38,560 nt of DNA from contig NZ_AYMG01000030.1 in the NCBI RefSeq assembly GCF_000633455.1, positions 1 through 38,560 of the forward strand. The letters run 5' to 3'. This DNA is from Pedobacter jeongneungensis. GTDB taxonomy: Bacteria; Bacteroidota; Bacteroidia; Sphingobacteriales; Sphingobacteriaceae. A model generated the notes under the pieces. It ran no database searches, was not told the DNA's origin, and saw only the letters and a list, made by a program, of their open reading frames with translations. This document shows, one piece after another, positions 9,801 to 16,920 of the stretch. Both the position numbers and the translations under genes were made by a program. Numbering within the stretch: the stretch's first letter is position 1; every line of letters starts with the position of its first letter.

Positions 9801-9926
9801 GGCAAGTACAGTTCCATCGTTATTGCGGGCAACTGCCTGATAGTTGATCCCTGTTAATCCGCTTTGGGCAAATACTTTTCCAAAAAAGAGCAGGGTAACC
9901 GCAACTATGAGCGTAAACTTTTTCAT
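6843..9926 (-). CDS. Large secreted collagen-like surface fibre protein
   Basis: It begins with a signal peptide (MKKFTLIVAVTLLFFGKVFA) and a ~110-residue domain common at the N-terminus of Bacteroidota surface proteins (GINYQAVARNNDGTVL...LMSVPFALYAA). Residues 134-265 are 44 uninterrupted Gly-X-Y triplets rich in Pro, Ala and Thr, with no charged residue. A long Gly/Asn-rich region of GVxG-type repeats follows, including a ~127-residue unit present twice (AAVRGEVNTIF and AAVKGEVNSIF). The C-terminal ~150 residues (GGADIAEAF, EPGDILIIS, VAGVYATKPG, MGVIGVIPTKV) resemble tail-fibre type C-terminal domains related to peptidase G2/intramolecular chaperones. There is no T9SS C-terminal sorting signal. 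It is last in a minus-strand operon, 38 bp after its neighbour. The role is probably an extracellular trimeric fibre; this is inferred. Confidence 0.8.
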   Translation of the reverse strand: MKKFTLIVAVTLLFFGKVFAQSGLTGINYQAVARNNDGTVLAKQNVKVRISILGASANGTVQYQETHDLTTNTLGLFTLQIGKGSPSTGTLTGVPWQNANQYLKVELAIGGGAFTDLGATQLMSVPFALYAASGNPGPAGATGPAGPTGAAGPTGATGATGPVGPAGAQGPIGLTGAAGPIGPQGLVGPVGATGPAGAIGATGPTGATGAIGPVGPAGAQGSVGPVGATGAIGPVGPAGVQGTQGPVGATGPAGPIGPAGPAGALTGAAGGDLSGNYPNPVVKGLQNVAIAATAPTNGQVLKYNGTTWAPGTDAGGSLTLPFVATENSAPTLFSITNDGDGTSVEGINNTTSSSITAVRGIVNSTAPGGFSSGVRGINNGTGGLGIGVWGSQNGSGWGVYGVTPNGLGVYGNSSAAGTGVYANSNTGTGLTATSTNGIPASISIFNNANANNVLNVNTLGNGIVINASTTGNGIGVRSSTGSGLAINGIASAQTSAGVLGQNTGGGEAVVGLTTSDIAGAVVGRNDGGGFGVRGFIASNTTGTGVAVQGEVGNSGSKGRAGRFINTNATNTDVNILEVTSNSNGNIPDNTLGNAASFKIDNTNSVGAAVRGEVNTIFGNFGASGIFGVSSGTGGRAGLFYASNPAGNGAALIALTDGNGNAITANAGKNGNAVEANVDGTGDAVYGWVPSFSTGRAAHFENFNTANNTDALTVKTVGNGTAGNFKVDNTQGTSAAVKGEVNSIFANFGTAGVYGLSSGTGGFGGLFYSSNAAGNGPALIALTEGNGNGITANAGKNGNGIESSNDGTGSAVYGWTPNFGTGRAGRFANFNTANGQPTLNVSNAGTGSALLINHTGASGNIFIGQSAGTNVARINKAGKGFFNDGTQNGGADIAEAFDVNGETKDFEPGDILIISTDRDRAVEKSNGAYSNLVAGVYATKPGVLLTEENIDSELVGKVPMGVIGVIPTKVCLEGGAIKRGDMLVTSSQNGVAMKADLNKVKVGQVLGKALQDFNQQTVGKIQVLVSIK
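9132..9527 (-). other. Collagen-like Gly-X-Y domain (44 triplets)
   Basis: This is the coding segment for residues 134-265 of the surface protein. Every third residue is glycine without a break. X and Y are mostly Pro, Ala, Thr, Val, Ile and Gln. GPTG, GATG and GPAG units recur, so the DNA is locally repetitive and G/C-biased compared with its surroundings. Confidence 0.9.
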
Positions 9927-9964
9927 GTTGAATAATTTAAGTAAAGAGGTATTAGATGTATATT

Positions 9965-10309
9965 TTACTGTTTTGTAGTGCTTTCCTGTTGCATAGGCGG
10001 TTGTTTAACCTCTGCTTTTGGTTCGGTTTTATCAACTTTGATTTCTGATTCGGAAACCATTTTGGCATTGCTTACCACATTTCTTTTGGCTGCAGAAAAA
10101 GAAGATCTTTGTGTCCCCTGGGTATAGTTTTGAAACAGCCTTTGTTTGGTAGGTGTAGCAACATCTTTTTTTGCAACTTCTTCCTTCTGCTTTTGAGCCG
10201 CAATTTCGGTCTCTTTATTAGGGAACAAAGTATTGATGGTTGATTTCTGAGCCTTTGCATTTGCGATACCAATAACGATCAGCATCAACAGGAAAAATAA
10301 TTTTTTCAT
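9965..10309 (-). CDS. Small secreted Lys/Gln/Glu-rich protein of unknown function
   Basis: 114 residues with a signal peptide (KKLFFLLMLIVIGIANAKAQ) followed by a low-complexity, charged, Lys/Gln/Thr-rich mature part without cysteines or recognisable motifs. It lies 30 bp after porV and 38 bp before the collagen-like gene on the same strand, so it is probably co-transcribed and may help assemble or anchor that protein. I do not recognise a family. Its place in the operon and its signal peptide support a real gene. Confidence 0.65.
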   Translation of the reverse strand: MKKLFFLLMLIVIGIANAKAQKSTINTLFPNKETEIAAQKQKEEVAKKDVATPTKQRLFQNYTQGTQRSSFSAAKRNVVSNAKMVSESEIKVDKTEPKAEVKQPPMQQESTTKQ

Positions 10310-10339
10310 CTTTATAGGTTGTTTAGTAGGGTTTAATAT

Positions 10340-11482
10340 TTAATCAATGGCATAGCTTAAGGTAAATTTGATTCCATTTTTAAGCACATAACGCCTTGCT
10401 GTCGGAGCGATATAACTCATGTCGAACTGGAAAGCTTTTACTTTTAAGCCTAGGCCAGCTGAAACATGCTGTCTGTTGCCTTTTTCAGGGTCTTCGTAAA
10501 AATATCCGGTGCGGAGAAAAAACTGGTTCATATAGGCAAACTCTATCCCGCCGGCAATGGTAAATTCTGATATTTCCTCACTAAAACCACCTGGGGCATC
10601 AAAAAGAGAAGTGAATAAGGCACTTGGAACACTTCTGGTCGGATCTTTGCCTTTTTCAATTTCATTTGTTGCTATTCCATTTGCATCAAGTTTATACCTT
10701 GGTGGCGAAGGGATCATCAATTTGTTTACATCTACAAGAAAGGTAAGGCTGTTCGATTGGTTTTTTAACAAAGTATATCCTCCGCCAATGCGTAAATTCA
10801 TAGGTAGAAACGATTCGCCTGCAGAGGCCGAAGAATATTTTAATTTGGTGCCCACATTGGTTAAACTCACGCCCCAGGCATAGCGTGAATTATTTAATGT
10901 TTTTTCAGAATATACGCTGATGTCGGCTGAATAGGCATTAACAGGATTTACCTGTAAACCGTTAAATGTTCCGTTACCCAAATCACTTCTGATAAAACGG
11001 CCGGTTAGGGCAATGGCAAAATTATTTCCAAATTTTCGGGAGTAGGTGCCATCAATAGCAAATTCGCTGGCATTGTACTGTTGTAAAAGTCCGCCGTTTT
11101 CATCGCGGAAATTAATGCTACCCTGATCGAAATACCTTAAAGAAACACCAATTACTTCTTTATCGTTTAACTGATGGTAGGCATTTAAATTGCCGAGGTG
11201 CAGGCTTTTATCAATTTCCCTCATCCACGGCACATAGGAAACACTTATGCCTGTTTTATTTGCGAAAGAAAGTTTTGCACCGTTAATAAAATTAGAATTT
11301 GCATCACTGGTTAAACCTGTTCCTGCCTCTCCAACACCTGAGTTACGTGCATCAGGACTGATTAATAAAAAGGCCGCACCAGTGGTTACCGTACTGTATT
11401 GATTTTGAAGCTGTGCCTTTGCGTAATTGACCGAGCAAAGCAAAATCAGTACAACGTATGCAGTTTTGATAAGCGTTTTCAT
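10340..11482 (-). CDS. porV: T9SS outer-membrane shuttle/channel protein PorV
   Basis: 380 residues, the usual PorV length, with signal peptide (LIKTAYVVLILLCSVNYAKA) and predicted beta-barrel. Family hallmarks are visible: FLLISPDARNSGVGEAG, VSYVPWMR, IGVSLRYFDQGSINF, LTFLVDVNKLMIPSPP, LFDAPGGFSEEISEF and FFLRTGYFYEDPEKGNRQHV. In type IX secretion PorV collects cargo with C-terminal sorting domains from the translocon and delivers it to the PorU sortase at the cell surface. Unlike the usual porU-porV arrangement, no porU is adjacent; instead it sits 30 bp after a T9SS cargo gene and 30 bp before a small secreted protein. It may therefore be a second, dedicated PorV; the rest of the genome is needed to tell. 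Confidence 0.85.
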   Translation of the reverse strand: MKTLIKTAYVVLILLCSVNYAKAQLQNQYSTVTTGAAFLLISPDARNSGVGEAGTGLTSDANSNFINGAKLSFANKTGISVSYVPWMREIDKSLHLGNLNAYHQLNDKEVIGVSLRYFDQGSINFRDENGGLLQQYNASEFAIDGTYSRKFGNNFAIALTGRFIRSDLGNGTFNGLQVNPVNAYSADISVYSEKTLNNSRYAWGVSLTNVGTKLKYSSASAGESFLPMNLRIGGGYTLLKNQSNSLTFLVDVNKLMIPSPPRYKLDANGIATNEIEKGKDPTRSVPSALFTSLFDAPGGFSEEISEFTIAGGIEFAYMNQFFLRTGYFYEDPEKGNRQHVSAGLGLKVKAFQFDMSYIAPTARRYVLKNGIKFTLSYAID

Positions 11483-11512
11483 TGACGTATTTTAGATAGT
11501 TAGCAGTTAGGT

Positions 11513-12004
11513 TTATTGTATGATGAGCTTTTCAGAAAATGTCCGGTAATTAACGTAGAGCACCACGTGATACACGCCAGAGGCCAGTCCATTTAGTGGT
11601 ATTACATATTCGATTTTGCCTGCTAAGCTGGTAACCGAACTCGAATGCACAATTTGGCCTGCATTATTAACCAGGTTGATTACCACCTTGCCATCAGTTA
11701 ATAAATCGAAGTCTACTTTTGTTTTTCCAACAGCAGGATTAGGATATACCCGCATGTTGCCAACGGCGTTAGGCACAAAGTTGGAGGCTATAATTTCTGG
11801 CTGCTGGAAACCCTGTGTAAGCATAATGCCAGCACTCTGCAGCGTTAAGGTTGCTACTTCGCCAACAGTAAACTGCACTAAAGTAGCTCCAACTTGTGCA
11901 CTCCCGCCAGTACTGGCCACTACGCTACGGGTAAGGGTAGACTGACCATAAGATTTAAACAGGCACAGAAAAAAAATTAAAGAAAGTAAAAATACCTTTT
12001 TCAT
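11513..12004 (-). CDS. Small T9SS cargo protein with type A C-terminal sorting domain
   Basis: 163 residues: signal peptide (KKVFLLSLIFFLCLFKSYGQ), a short ~65-residue middle (STGGSAQVGATLVQFTVGEV, LTQGFQQPE), then a complete type A sorting domain with its motifs VYPNPAVGKTKVDFDL, GQIVHSSSV and the terminal GVYHVVLYVNYRTFSEKLII. The passenger is very small, so it may be a surface subunit, or a minimal anchor with a structural job, rather than an enzyme. It is the first gene of the operon with porV. Its promoter should lie in the 189 bp after the response regulator, where I see no perfect TAnnTTTG box. Confidence 0.8.
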   Translation of the reverse strand: MKKVFLLSLIFFLCLFKSYGQSTLTRSVVASTGGSAQVGATLVQFTVGEVATLTLQSAGIMLTQGFQQPEIIASNFVPNAVGNMRVYPNPAVGKTKVDFDLLTDGKVVINLVNNAGQIVHSSSVTSLAGKIEYVIPLNGLASGVYHVVLYVNYRTFSEKLIIQ

Positions 12005-12193
12005 AGAGCGCAGGAAGTTTGTTTAGTTATGGTTTATAGAATTAGCATTCTATATTTTCAACCACAATATTCATCTTCCGGGATATTTAAGGAATGAGCA
12101 TTAATGGATGACCATTACAAATTGACAGAAAGCAATCTGTTATTTCAATACGCTTTTTACGGTATTTTTTAAATGAACACCAATGAACAAAAG

Positions 12194-12841
12194 TTATTGC
12201 AAGCCGAGGAATGCCTTGTTTTCCAAGGCATATTTAACAAGTGAAGCGGTATTATTTAAATTAAGTTTATAAAAGATGTTTTTACGATGGGTATCTACCG
12301 TTCTGGTGCTTAAAAAAAGCAGATCAGCAATTTCTGCGTTGGTATTACCCTCAATGATAAGGCTCACAATTTCCAGTTCGCGGGAGGAGAGGAGGTGTTT
12401 GTTCTTTTTATCCTGGTATTTATTGCTTAATAAAAATTCTTCGAGGATATTTTGGAGGCTTTCAGATACATAATATTCACCATTGTAAACACAATCAATA
12501 GCTTTAAAAAGGTGTTTATCGTCGGTATCTTTAAATAAGTACCCTTTTGCACCTGCTTCGAGCATGTTCAGTACATTTCTTTTATCGTTAAGCATCGAAA
12601 GTATAATCACCTTAATATCTGGATAATCCGACTTTAAAATTCCCAGGGTTTGATAACCATTTAAAACCGGCATATTAATGTCCAGTAAAATTACATCCGG
12701 GCGTTCATTTTTAATAAAGTCAATTACCTCAGCACCATTGTTGGCGACAGCAATTACCTTAAAATCGCTTCTAACCGCCAAAATAAGTTTCAGTCCGTTA
12801 ATCAGCACATTATGATCATCTGCAATTAATATCTTAATCAT
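12194..12841 (-). CDS. NarL/LuxR-family response regulator
   Basis: 215 residues: receiver domain (ILIADDH, phospho-acceptor D54 in ILLDINMP, the ILSMLNDKRN switch segment, GAKGYLFKD) and a C-terminal LuxR helix-turn-helix (LSSRELEIVSLIIEGNTNAE, STRTVDTHRKNIFYKLN). Its start overlaps the end of the sensor kinase gene by 8 bp, showing translational coupling and a cognate pair. The next genes downstream on the same strand are the T9SS/collagen operon, 189 bp away, the most likely target. The target is inferred from position only. Confidence 0.9.
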   Translation of the reverse strand: MIKILIADDHNVLINGLKLILAVRSDFKVIAVANNGAEVIDFIKNERPDVILLDINMPVLNGYQTLGILKSDYPDIKVIILSMLNDKRNVLNMLEAGAKGYLFKDTDDKHLFKAIDCVYNGEYYVSESLQNILEEFLLSNKYQDKKNKHLLSSRELEIVSLIIEGNTNAEIADLLFLSTRTVDTHRKNIFYKLNLNNTASLVKYALENKAFLGLQ

Positions 12842-15800
12842 TAACTTTTGGTTTTAAAATCCTTTTCAGGTTAATCGAGATGGTAACTGCAACACCTTTC
12901 CCTGCTTCCGAATCGATATCTAATTCAGCCCTTATGGCTTTAATAAGTGCCTCGATATTAAATAAGCCATATCCTCTTTTTACTGTATTATAGTCGTATC
13001 CCTTACCGTCGTCCTCATAAAGTAAAATCAGCCTTTCGTGGCGGTTAATGATGACGATATAAATATTTTTTGCGGCTGCATGTTTAATGGTATTGTTAAT
13101 CAATTCCTGGCAAATCCGGTAAATGGCATACTCTGGTGTACTTTTAAGTGCAACGGTAAACCCTGAGTGATCAAAATGGATGTTGATGATTCCCATTTTG
13201 TTAATGCTGTCTACAAGGTCTTCCATGGCAACTACCAACCCGTTTTCATCAAGGGTTTGAGGGCTTAAATTGATCAGTGTATTCCTCAATACATTTACAG
13301 ATGAATCGATATATTCTGTCGATAATTTGCGCAGTTCCCCACCGTCTATCATTTTATTAATATCGCCAGCCAGGAGATAATGTTTTAGGGTGGAAAGTTT
13401 TAAACCCAGTTCATCATGTAAATCATCAGCAATTCTTTTCCGGTCGGCCTTTTGAAAGTTGATCATCTGCCGCAACTGCTGTACCTGTAAATGTTTTACC
13501 CACCTGAGGTAAATAAAAAGTGCTACTAACGAAATGATGATCAAAACGAATATACTTAAGACGATGAACCAGCCTTTTTGCCAAAACGGAGCACTGATAA
13601 AGATTGATAAAACCGTTTTTTCGTTACTGTAAACATCGGTTAGTACCAGTTTAAAATTACCTGATGGCATGTTGGGGAAACGGATGCTGTTGCTGCCAAA
13701 AACAATCACTTTTTTGTTATCGTAACCGATCATCTGATATGCAATTTTTCTTTGCATAGGATCAATAAAATCCATTGTACTAAAAGCAATTGTTATCGTA
13801 TTTTCATCATGGTGGAGTTTTAGATTCGTAGTGGTAATCGGATTGCCGCTGCCCTGATGGATTTGATCGTTGATCAGAATTTCAGTAATCTGAGGTTTCG
13901 AATTGCTGGTGTAAATATTCGATTTTGTGGGGTCTATCAGGTTAATTCCATTAATGCCTCCAAATGCCAATAGTTTATTGTTTAACAATACAGCAGCGTT
14001 AGGATTAAAAACCATGCTCTGCAACCCGTCGCCAATGGTATAACGCGTTTGATTATTGTTCTTAGTGTTATAGAAGTATAAGCCGTTGTTGGTACCCACC
14101 CAAAGATTTTCGTTTCCATCAGTCAATACACTGCTGCAGTTGGCATCAATTAAATTAACTTTCCCAATGACATTTGAATTGAATGTTAAAAGCCCGGAAG
14201 TAGTTGCCAGATATATTGTTTTGCCAATGCTTATATTTCCATTTATGCCATAAGGCGATCTTGCAATTTCTTTGTTGAAAATAAATTTTCCGTCTTTTAA
14301 ATCTGCAAGATATATAGAGGTATAATAAGATTGGATAATAACCTTATCTGGCGCAACAGGAACTATGGTTTGGATATTTGGCCATGATATTGCGTGGTTA
14401 ATGGCCCTGTCCATTTCAAAATATAAAATGTTATTTGGTTTAAGAATAACCTTGGCTATACCATATTCCGTAGCTGCGAATAAATTCTCTCCAATTTTTA
14501 AAATCTGGTTAATCTGCACTTTTCCGTTCATTTTTTCAGAAAAGCCTGTTTTTAACTGATTGAAACTTTCCTTCTTAACATCGTAAATAAAGAAAAGACC
14601 ATTAGAAAGCCCTGTTAAAATATTGCCGTTATTTAATTCTACAAGTTGAGAAATGCCGAGTTTTAAAAATTCATGTTTTAATGGTTTGGTTAAATCCTGG
14701 TTATAGATTAATAAACCAGAAGTTTTTGTTCCGCACCAAAGTCCTCCCTTTTTTGGTTTTAAAATAATGCTGATATCATTTTCAAAATTAGGAGAAACAA
14801 TGTCGGCCTTATCTACATAACGTGAGAAGATAACCTTATTTAGGTTGGTATAATCCAGACCGTAGCCATTAATACTTAAAAACAGGTTCTGTTTCTGATC
14901 AATGTAAATTTTTTTGATGTAATTGCCCAGTAAACTAAATGGATCATCAGACTGGTGGGTATAATCGGCAATAAATTTTTTGGTAACTAAATCGAATAAC
15001 AACAGGCCGTTGTTTCTTGTGCCAACCAGGAGCCAGGGTTTATTTGGATATTTGGCTATCGCTGTTGCAGCAATGTTTTTATTGGTTTTATAAACGTTAA
15101 AACACTCGTGCTGTTTGGTTTTGATGTCTAATTTAATCAATCCCTTATCGCTGGCTAACCAAAGCAGGCTATCTGATGCCACATAAACATCGGCAATATG
15201 ACTGTTAAGCGCCATATTGTTGTTATTCATAAAAAACTCCTGAACGTGCTGTTCCTTTACATCGTCTGTTTGATAGATGTATATGCCTTTTACCCCTCTG
15301 CTGATAAACCAATCGAGCTTATTGTAAAATGGAACTGGTGTAAAAATATAGCCGTTAGAATAGGTGGTGATGTATTTGGTCGTACTATCTCTATTACTGT
15401 ATTTATAAACATTACCCGCCAGATAAACCCAAAGATCCTCTTGCTTGTCTATATAAAAAGGAAAGGTGTAATAATTGTCGCTCAGTTTAACACCTTTTCT
15501 GAAATTATAAAGTGTGAAATTATCCTGCTTCCTGTTGTATTTTACCAAATTGCTCTGCGAGCCGATGATTAAATCGCCATGTCTATCTTCTATAATGTTG
15601 GTAATGTAATTGCCGGGGAAAGCCTTAGCGTTATTTTTATTTTTGTAGGCAATGCAGGTTTTACCATCAAAACGGTTCAGCCCATTTTCGGTGCCCATCC
15701 ATAAAAAACCATCGTGATCAACATGTAACGCCTGTATGATAGGATCGCTTAGGCCATCTTCCAGTGTAAGGTGTTTAAATAATAACGTGGGTTTTGTTTG

Positions 15801-15893
15801 AGCGGAAACAGATAAACATAATAACAGAAAACAGAAAATGCCTGATATCCTTTTTAATAAACTAACGCTTAAAAAATGGTTAATAAGACACAT
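12834..15893 (-). CDS. Periplasmic beta-propeller sensor histidine kinase
   Basis: 1019 residues. An N-terminal signal/membrane segment is followed by a two-component regulator propeller with repeated blades (DHDGFLWMGTENGLNRFDG, LLWLASDKGLIKLD, GLWCGTKTSGLLIYN, LWVGTNNGLYFYN), then a Y_Y_Y-type domain (ITIAFSTMDFIDPMQRKIAY), a membrane helix (GWFIVLSIFVLIIISLVALF), a HisKA_3 dimerisation segment with phospho-acceptor H826 (ADDLHDELG) and an HATPase domain (ELINNTIKHA, YGLFNIEALI). It senses an unknown periplasmic signal and should phosphorylate the overlapping regulator. Unlike SusR-type hybrid regulators, the receiver and DNA-binding parts are on a separate protein. Confidence 0.9.
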   Translation of the reverse strand: MCLINHFLSVSLLKRISGIFCFLLLCLSVSAQTKPTLLFKHLTLEDGLSDPIIQALHVDHDGFLWMGTENGLNRFDGKTCIAYKNKNNAKAFPGNYITNIIEDRHGDLIIGSQSNLVKYNRKQDNFTLYNFRKGVKLSDNYYTFPFYIDKQEDLWVYLAGNVYKYSNRDSTTKYITTYSNGYIFTPVPFYNKLDWFISRGVKGIYIYQTDDVKEQHVQEFFMNNNNMALNSHIADVYVASDSLLWLASDKGLIKLDIKTKQHECFNVYKTNKNIAATAIAKYPNKPWLLVGTRNNGLLLFDLVTKKFIADYTHQSDDPFSLLGNYIKKIYIDQKQNLFLSINGYGLDYTNLNKVIFSRYVDKADIVSPNFENDISIILKPKKGGLWCGTKTSGLLIYNQDLTKPLKHEFLKLGISQLVELNNGNILTGLSNGLFFIYDVKKESFNQLKTGFSEKMNGKVQINQILKIGENLFAATEYGIAKVILKPNNILYFEMDRAINHAISWPNIQTIVPVAPDKVIIQSYYTSIYLADLKDGKFIFNKEIARSPYGINGNISIGKTIYLATTSGLLTFNSNVIGKVNLIDANCSSVLTDGNENLWVGTNNGLYFYNTKNNNQTRYTIGDGLQSMVFNPNAAVLLNNKLLAFGGINGINLIDPTKSNIYTSNSKPQITEILINDQIHQGSGNPITTTNLKLHHDENTITIAFSTMDFIDPMQRKIAYQMIGYDNKKVIVFGSNSIRFPNMPSGNFKLVLTDVYSNEKTVLSIFISAPFWQKGWFIVLSIFVLIIISLVALFIYLRWVKHLQVQQLRQMINFQKADRKRIADDLHDELGLKLSTLKHYLLAGDINKMIDGGELRKLSTEYIDSSVNVLRNTLINLSPQTLDENGLVVAMEDLVDSINKMGIINIHFDHSGFTVALKSTPEYAIYRICQELINNTIKHAAAKNIYIVIINRHERLILLYEDDGKGYDYNTVKRGYGLFNIEALIKAIRAELDIDSEAGKGVAVTISINLKRILKPKVND

Positions 15894-16033
15894 GGGATGT
15901 TAAGATGGGATGATTTAGATTTTAAATATATAAAAATATTATATTTTGCCTGTTTTATATTTGCTGATAATAAGCACATTGTGAAATTATGAAGGATAAA
16001 CAGACTTTAAAATACCCTTAAATTAAAAAAGCC

Positions 16034-16041
16034 TATATTTG
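16034..16041 (+). promoter_or_regulatory. Putative -7 promoter box (TATATTTG) of the riboswitch transcript
   Basis: An exact TAnnTTTG match ends 5 bases before the first base of the P1 stem of the TPP aptamer, just where a start site is needed for the riboswitch RNA. A second TATATTTG lies at 15956-15963 on the same strand. Confidence 0.55.
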
Positions 16042-16045
16042 TAGT

Positions 16046-16223
16046 GCTCAAAGGGGTGCTTTTTGATTCCGCAATTTCTGTTGCCATCAATTTGCTGAGA
16101 TTATACCCATTTTAAGGCGAAAGGTAGAAGGCTTAAAGGTTGAAGGTTTCCCCTCCACCTCTTAACCATCCAACCCTCCACCTTAAATGAACCTGATACG
16201 GATAATGCCGTCGTAGGAAGAGG
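16046..16223 (+). ncRNA. TPP riboswitch (THI element) with enlarged P2-P4 linker
   Basis: All conserved pieces are present in order: GGGGTGC (16053-16059), a P3 arm with TTGAT/ATCAA and GCAA/TTGC pairs, GCTGAGA, TTATACCC ending at 16108, then GAACCTGAT at 16189, GGATAATGCC and GTCGTAGGAAG. Short P1 pairing CTC/GAG closes it. The linker between ACCC and GAACC, usually a few nucleotides, is 80 nt and made of heptad repeats in both orientations that can fold on themselves. Downstream, CTGTTT/AAACAG (about 16237-16256) followed by a T-rich run could be a weak expression-platform hairpin. The gap 15894-16276 holds nothing else I can identify apart from promoter-like boxes. Confidence 0.9.
16114..16187. 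repeat. Heptad repeat array inside the riboswitch (both orientations)
   Basis: Units AGGTAGA, AGGCTTA, AAGGTTG and AAGGTTT run with a period of 7, followed by the complementary pattern CCACCTC, AACCATC, CAACCCT and CCACCTT. The two halves can pair into an imperfect hairpin of roughly 30 bp including G-U pairs, beginning TTTAAGG/CCTTAAA. Confidence 0.8.
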
Positions 16224-16276
16224 TTAAATTACCATGCTGTTTCGCCCTGAAAACAGATTTCAAATTTTTATCGTAA

Positions 16277-16903
16277 ATGGATTTTCAGGATTGGTTCAGG
16301 CTTTTTCAAGAGCAGATTATACACACTTCTTTAATTGAATGGTTCGCCGTTGGCTTTGGGGTTGCAGAAGTGTTATTGGCCAAGAAAAATAGCATCTGGC
16401 TTTACCCAACGGGCATTATTTCGATTCTGCTATCGATGTTTTTATTGCTGAACGTAAAATTATACGCAGAAACATTGTTAAGTATTTATTATTTGGTAAT
16501 GAGTGTTTATGGTTGGGTAATCTGGAAAAAAAGAAAACAGGATGGAGAAAGCCAGGTATCATGGTCAAGCAATAATGAATTAACCATTGCTGTTTTAATT
16601 TCAGTTATTGGTTTTGGTGTGCTTTACCTTATATTAAAGCATTACACCGATTCGGATGTGCCTTTATTCGATGCATTTGTTTCTGCTACTGCCTGGGCAG
16701 GGATGTGGCTATTGGCCAAACGGAAAATAGAAAACTGGATATTTCTCAATATTTCTAACATCGTGGCCATTCCCTTGCTTTTCCATAAAAAACTTCCGCT
16801 TATGGCTTGTTTAACCTCATTTTTATTTATCGTTGCCATTTTTGGATTTTTCGATTGGAAGAAAATTATCAATAAAAACAGGTTTAAATTGGCTCAATCA
16901 TAA
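16277..16903 (+). CDS. pnuT: PnuC/PnuT-family transporter, probably for thiamine
   Basis: 208 residues with about seven predicted membrane helices and the PnuC-family layout: WFAVGFGVAEVLLAKKNSIW, YPTGIISILLSMFLL, LSIYYLVMSVYGWVIWKKR, and WAGMWLLAKRKIENWIFLN. PnuC proteins carry vitamin-like nucleosides across the inner membrane by facilitated diffusion; members under TPP riboswitches are thiamine transporters (PnuT). Here a TPP riboswitch directly precedes the gene, so thiamine rather than nicotinamide riboside is the expected substrate. Expression should fall when TPP is abundant. It is followed after 17 bp by a flavoprotein gene in the same orientation. Family is certain; the substrate is inferred from the riboswitch. 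Confidence 0.85.
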   Translation: MDFQDWFRLFQEQIIHTSLIEWFAVGFGVAEVLLAKKNSIWLYPTGIISILLSMFLLLNVKLYAETLLSIYYLVMSVYGWVIWKKRKQDGESQVSWSSNNELTIAVLISVIGFGVLYLILKHYTDSDVPLFDAFVSATAWAGMWLLAKRKIENWIFLNISNIVAIPLLFHKKLPLMACLTSFLFIVAIFGFFDWKKIINKNRFKLAQS

Positions 16904-16920
16904 CAACAAAAAATATCTAC

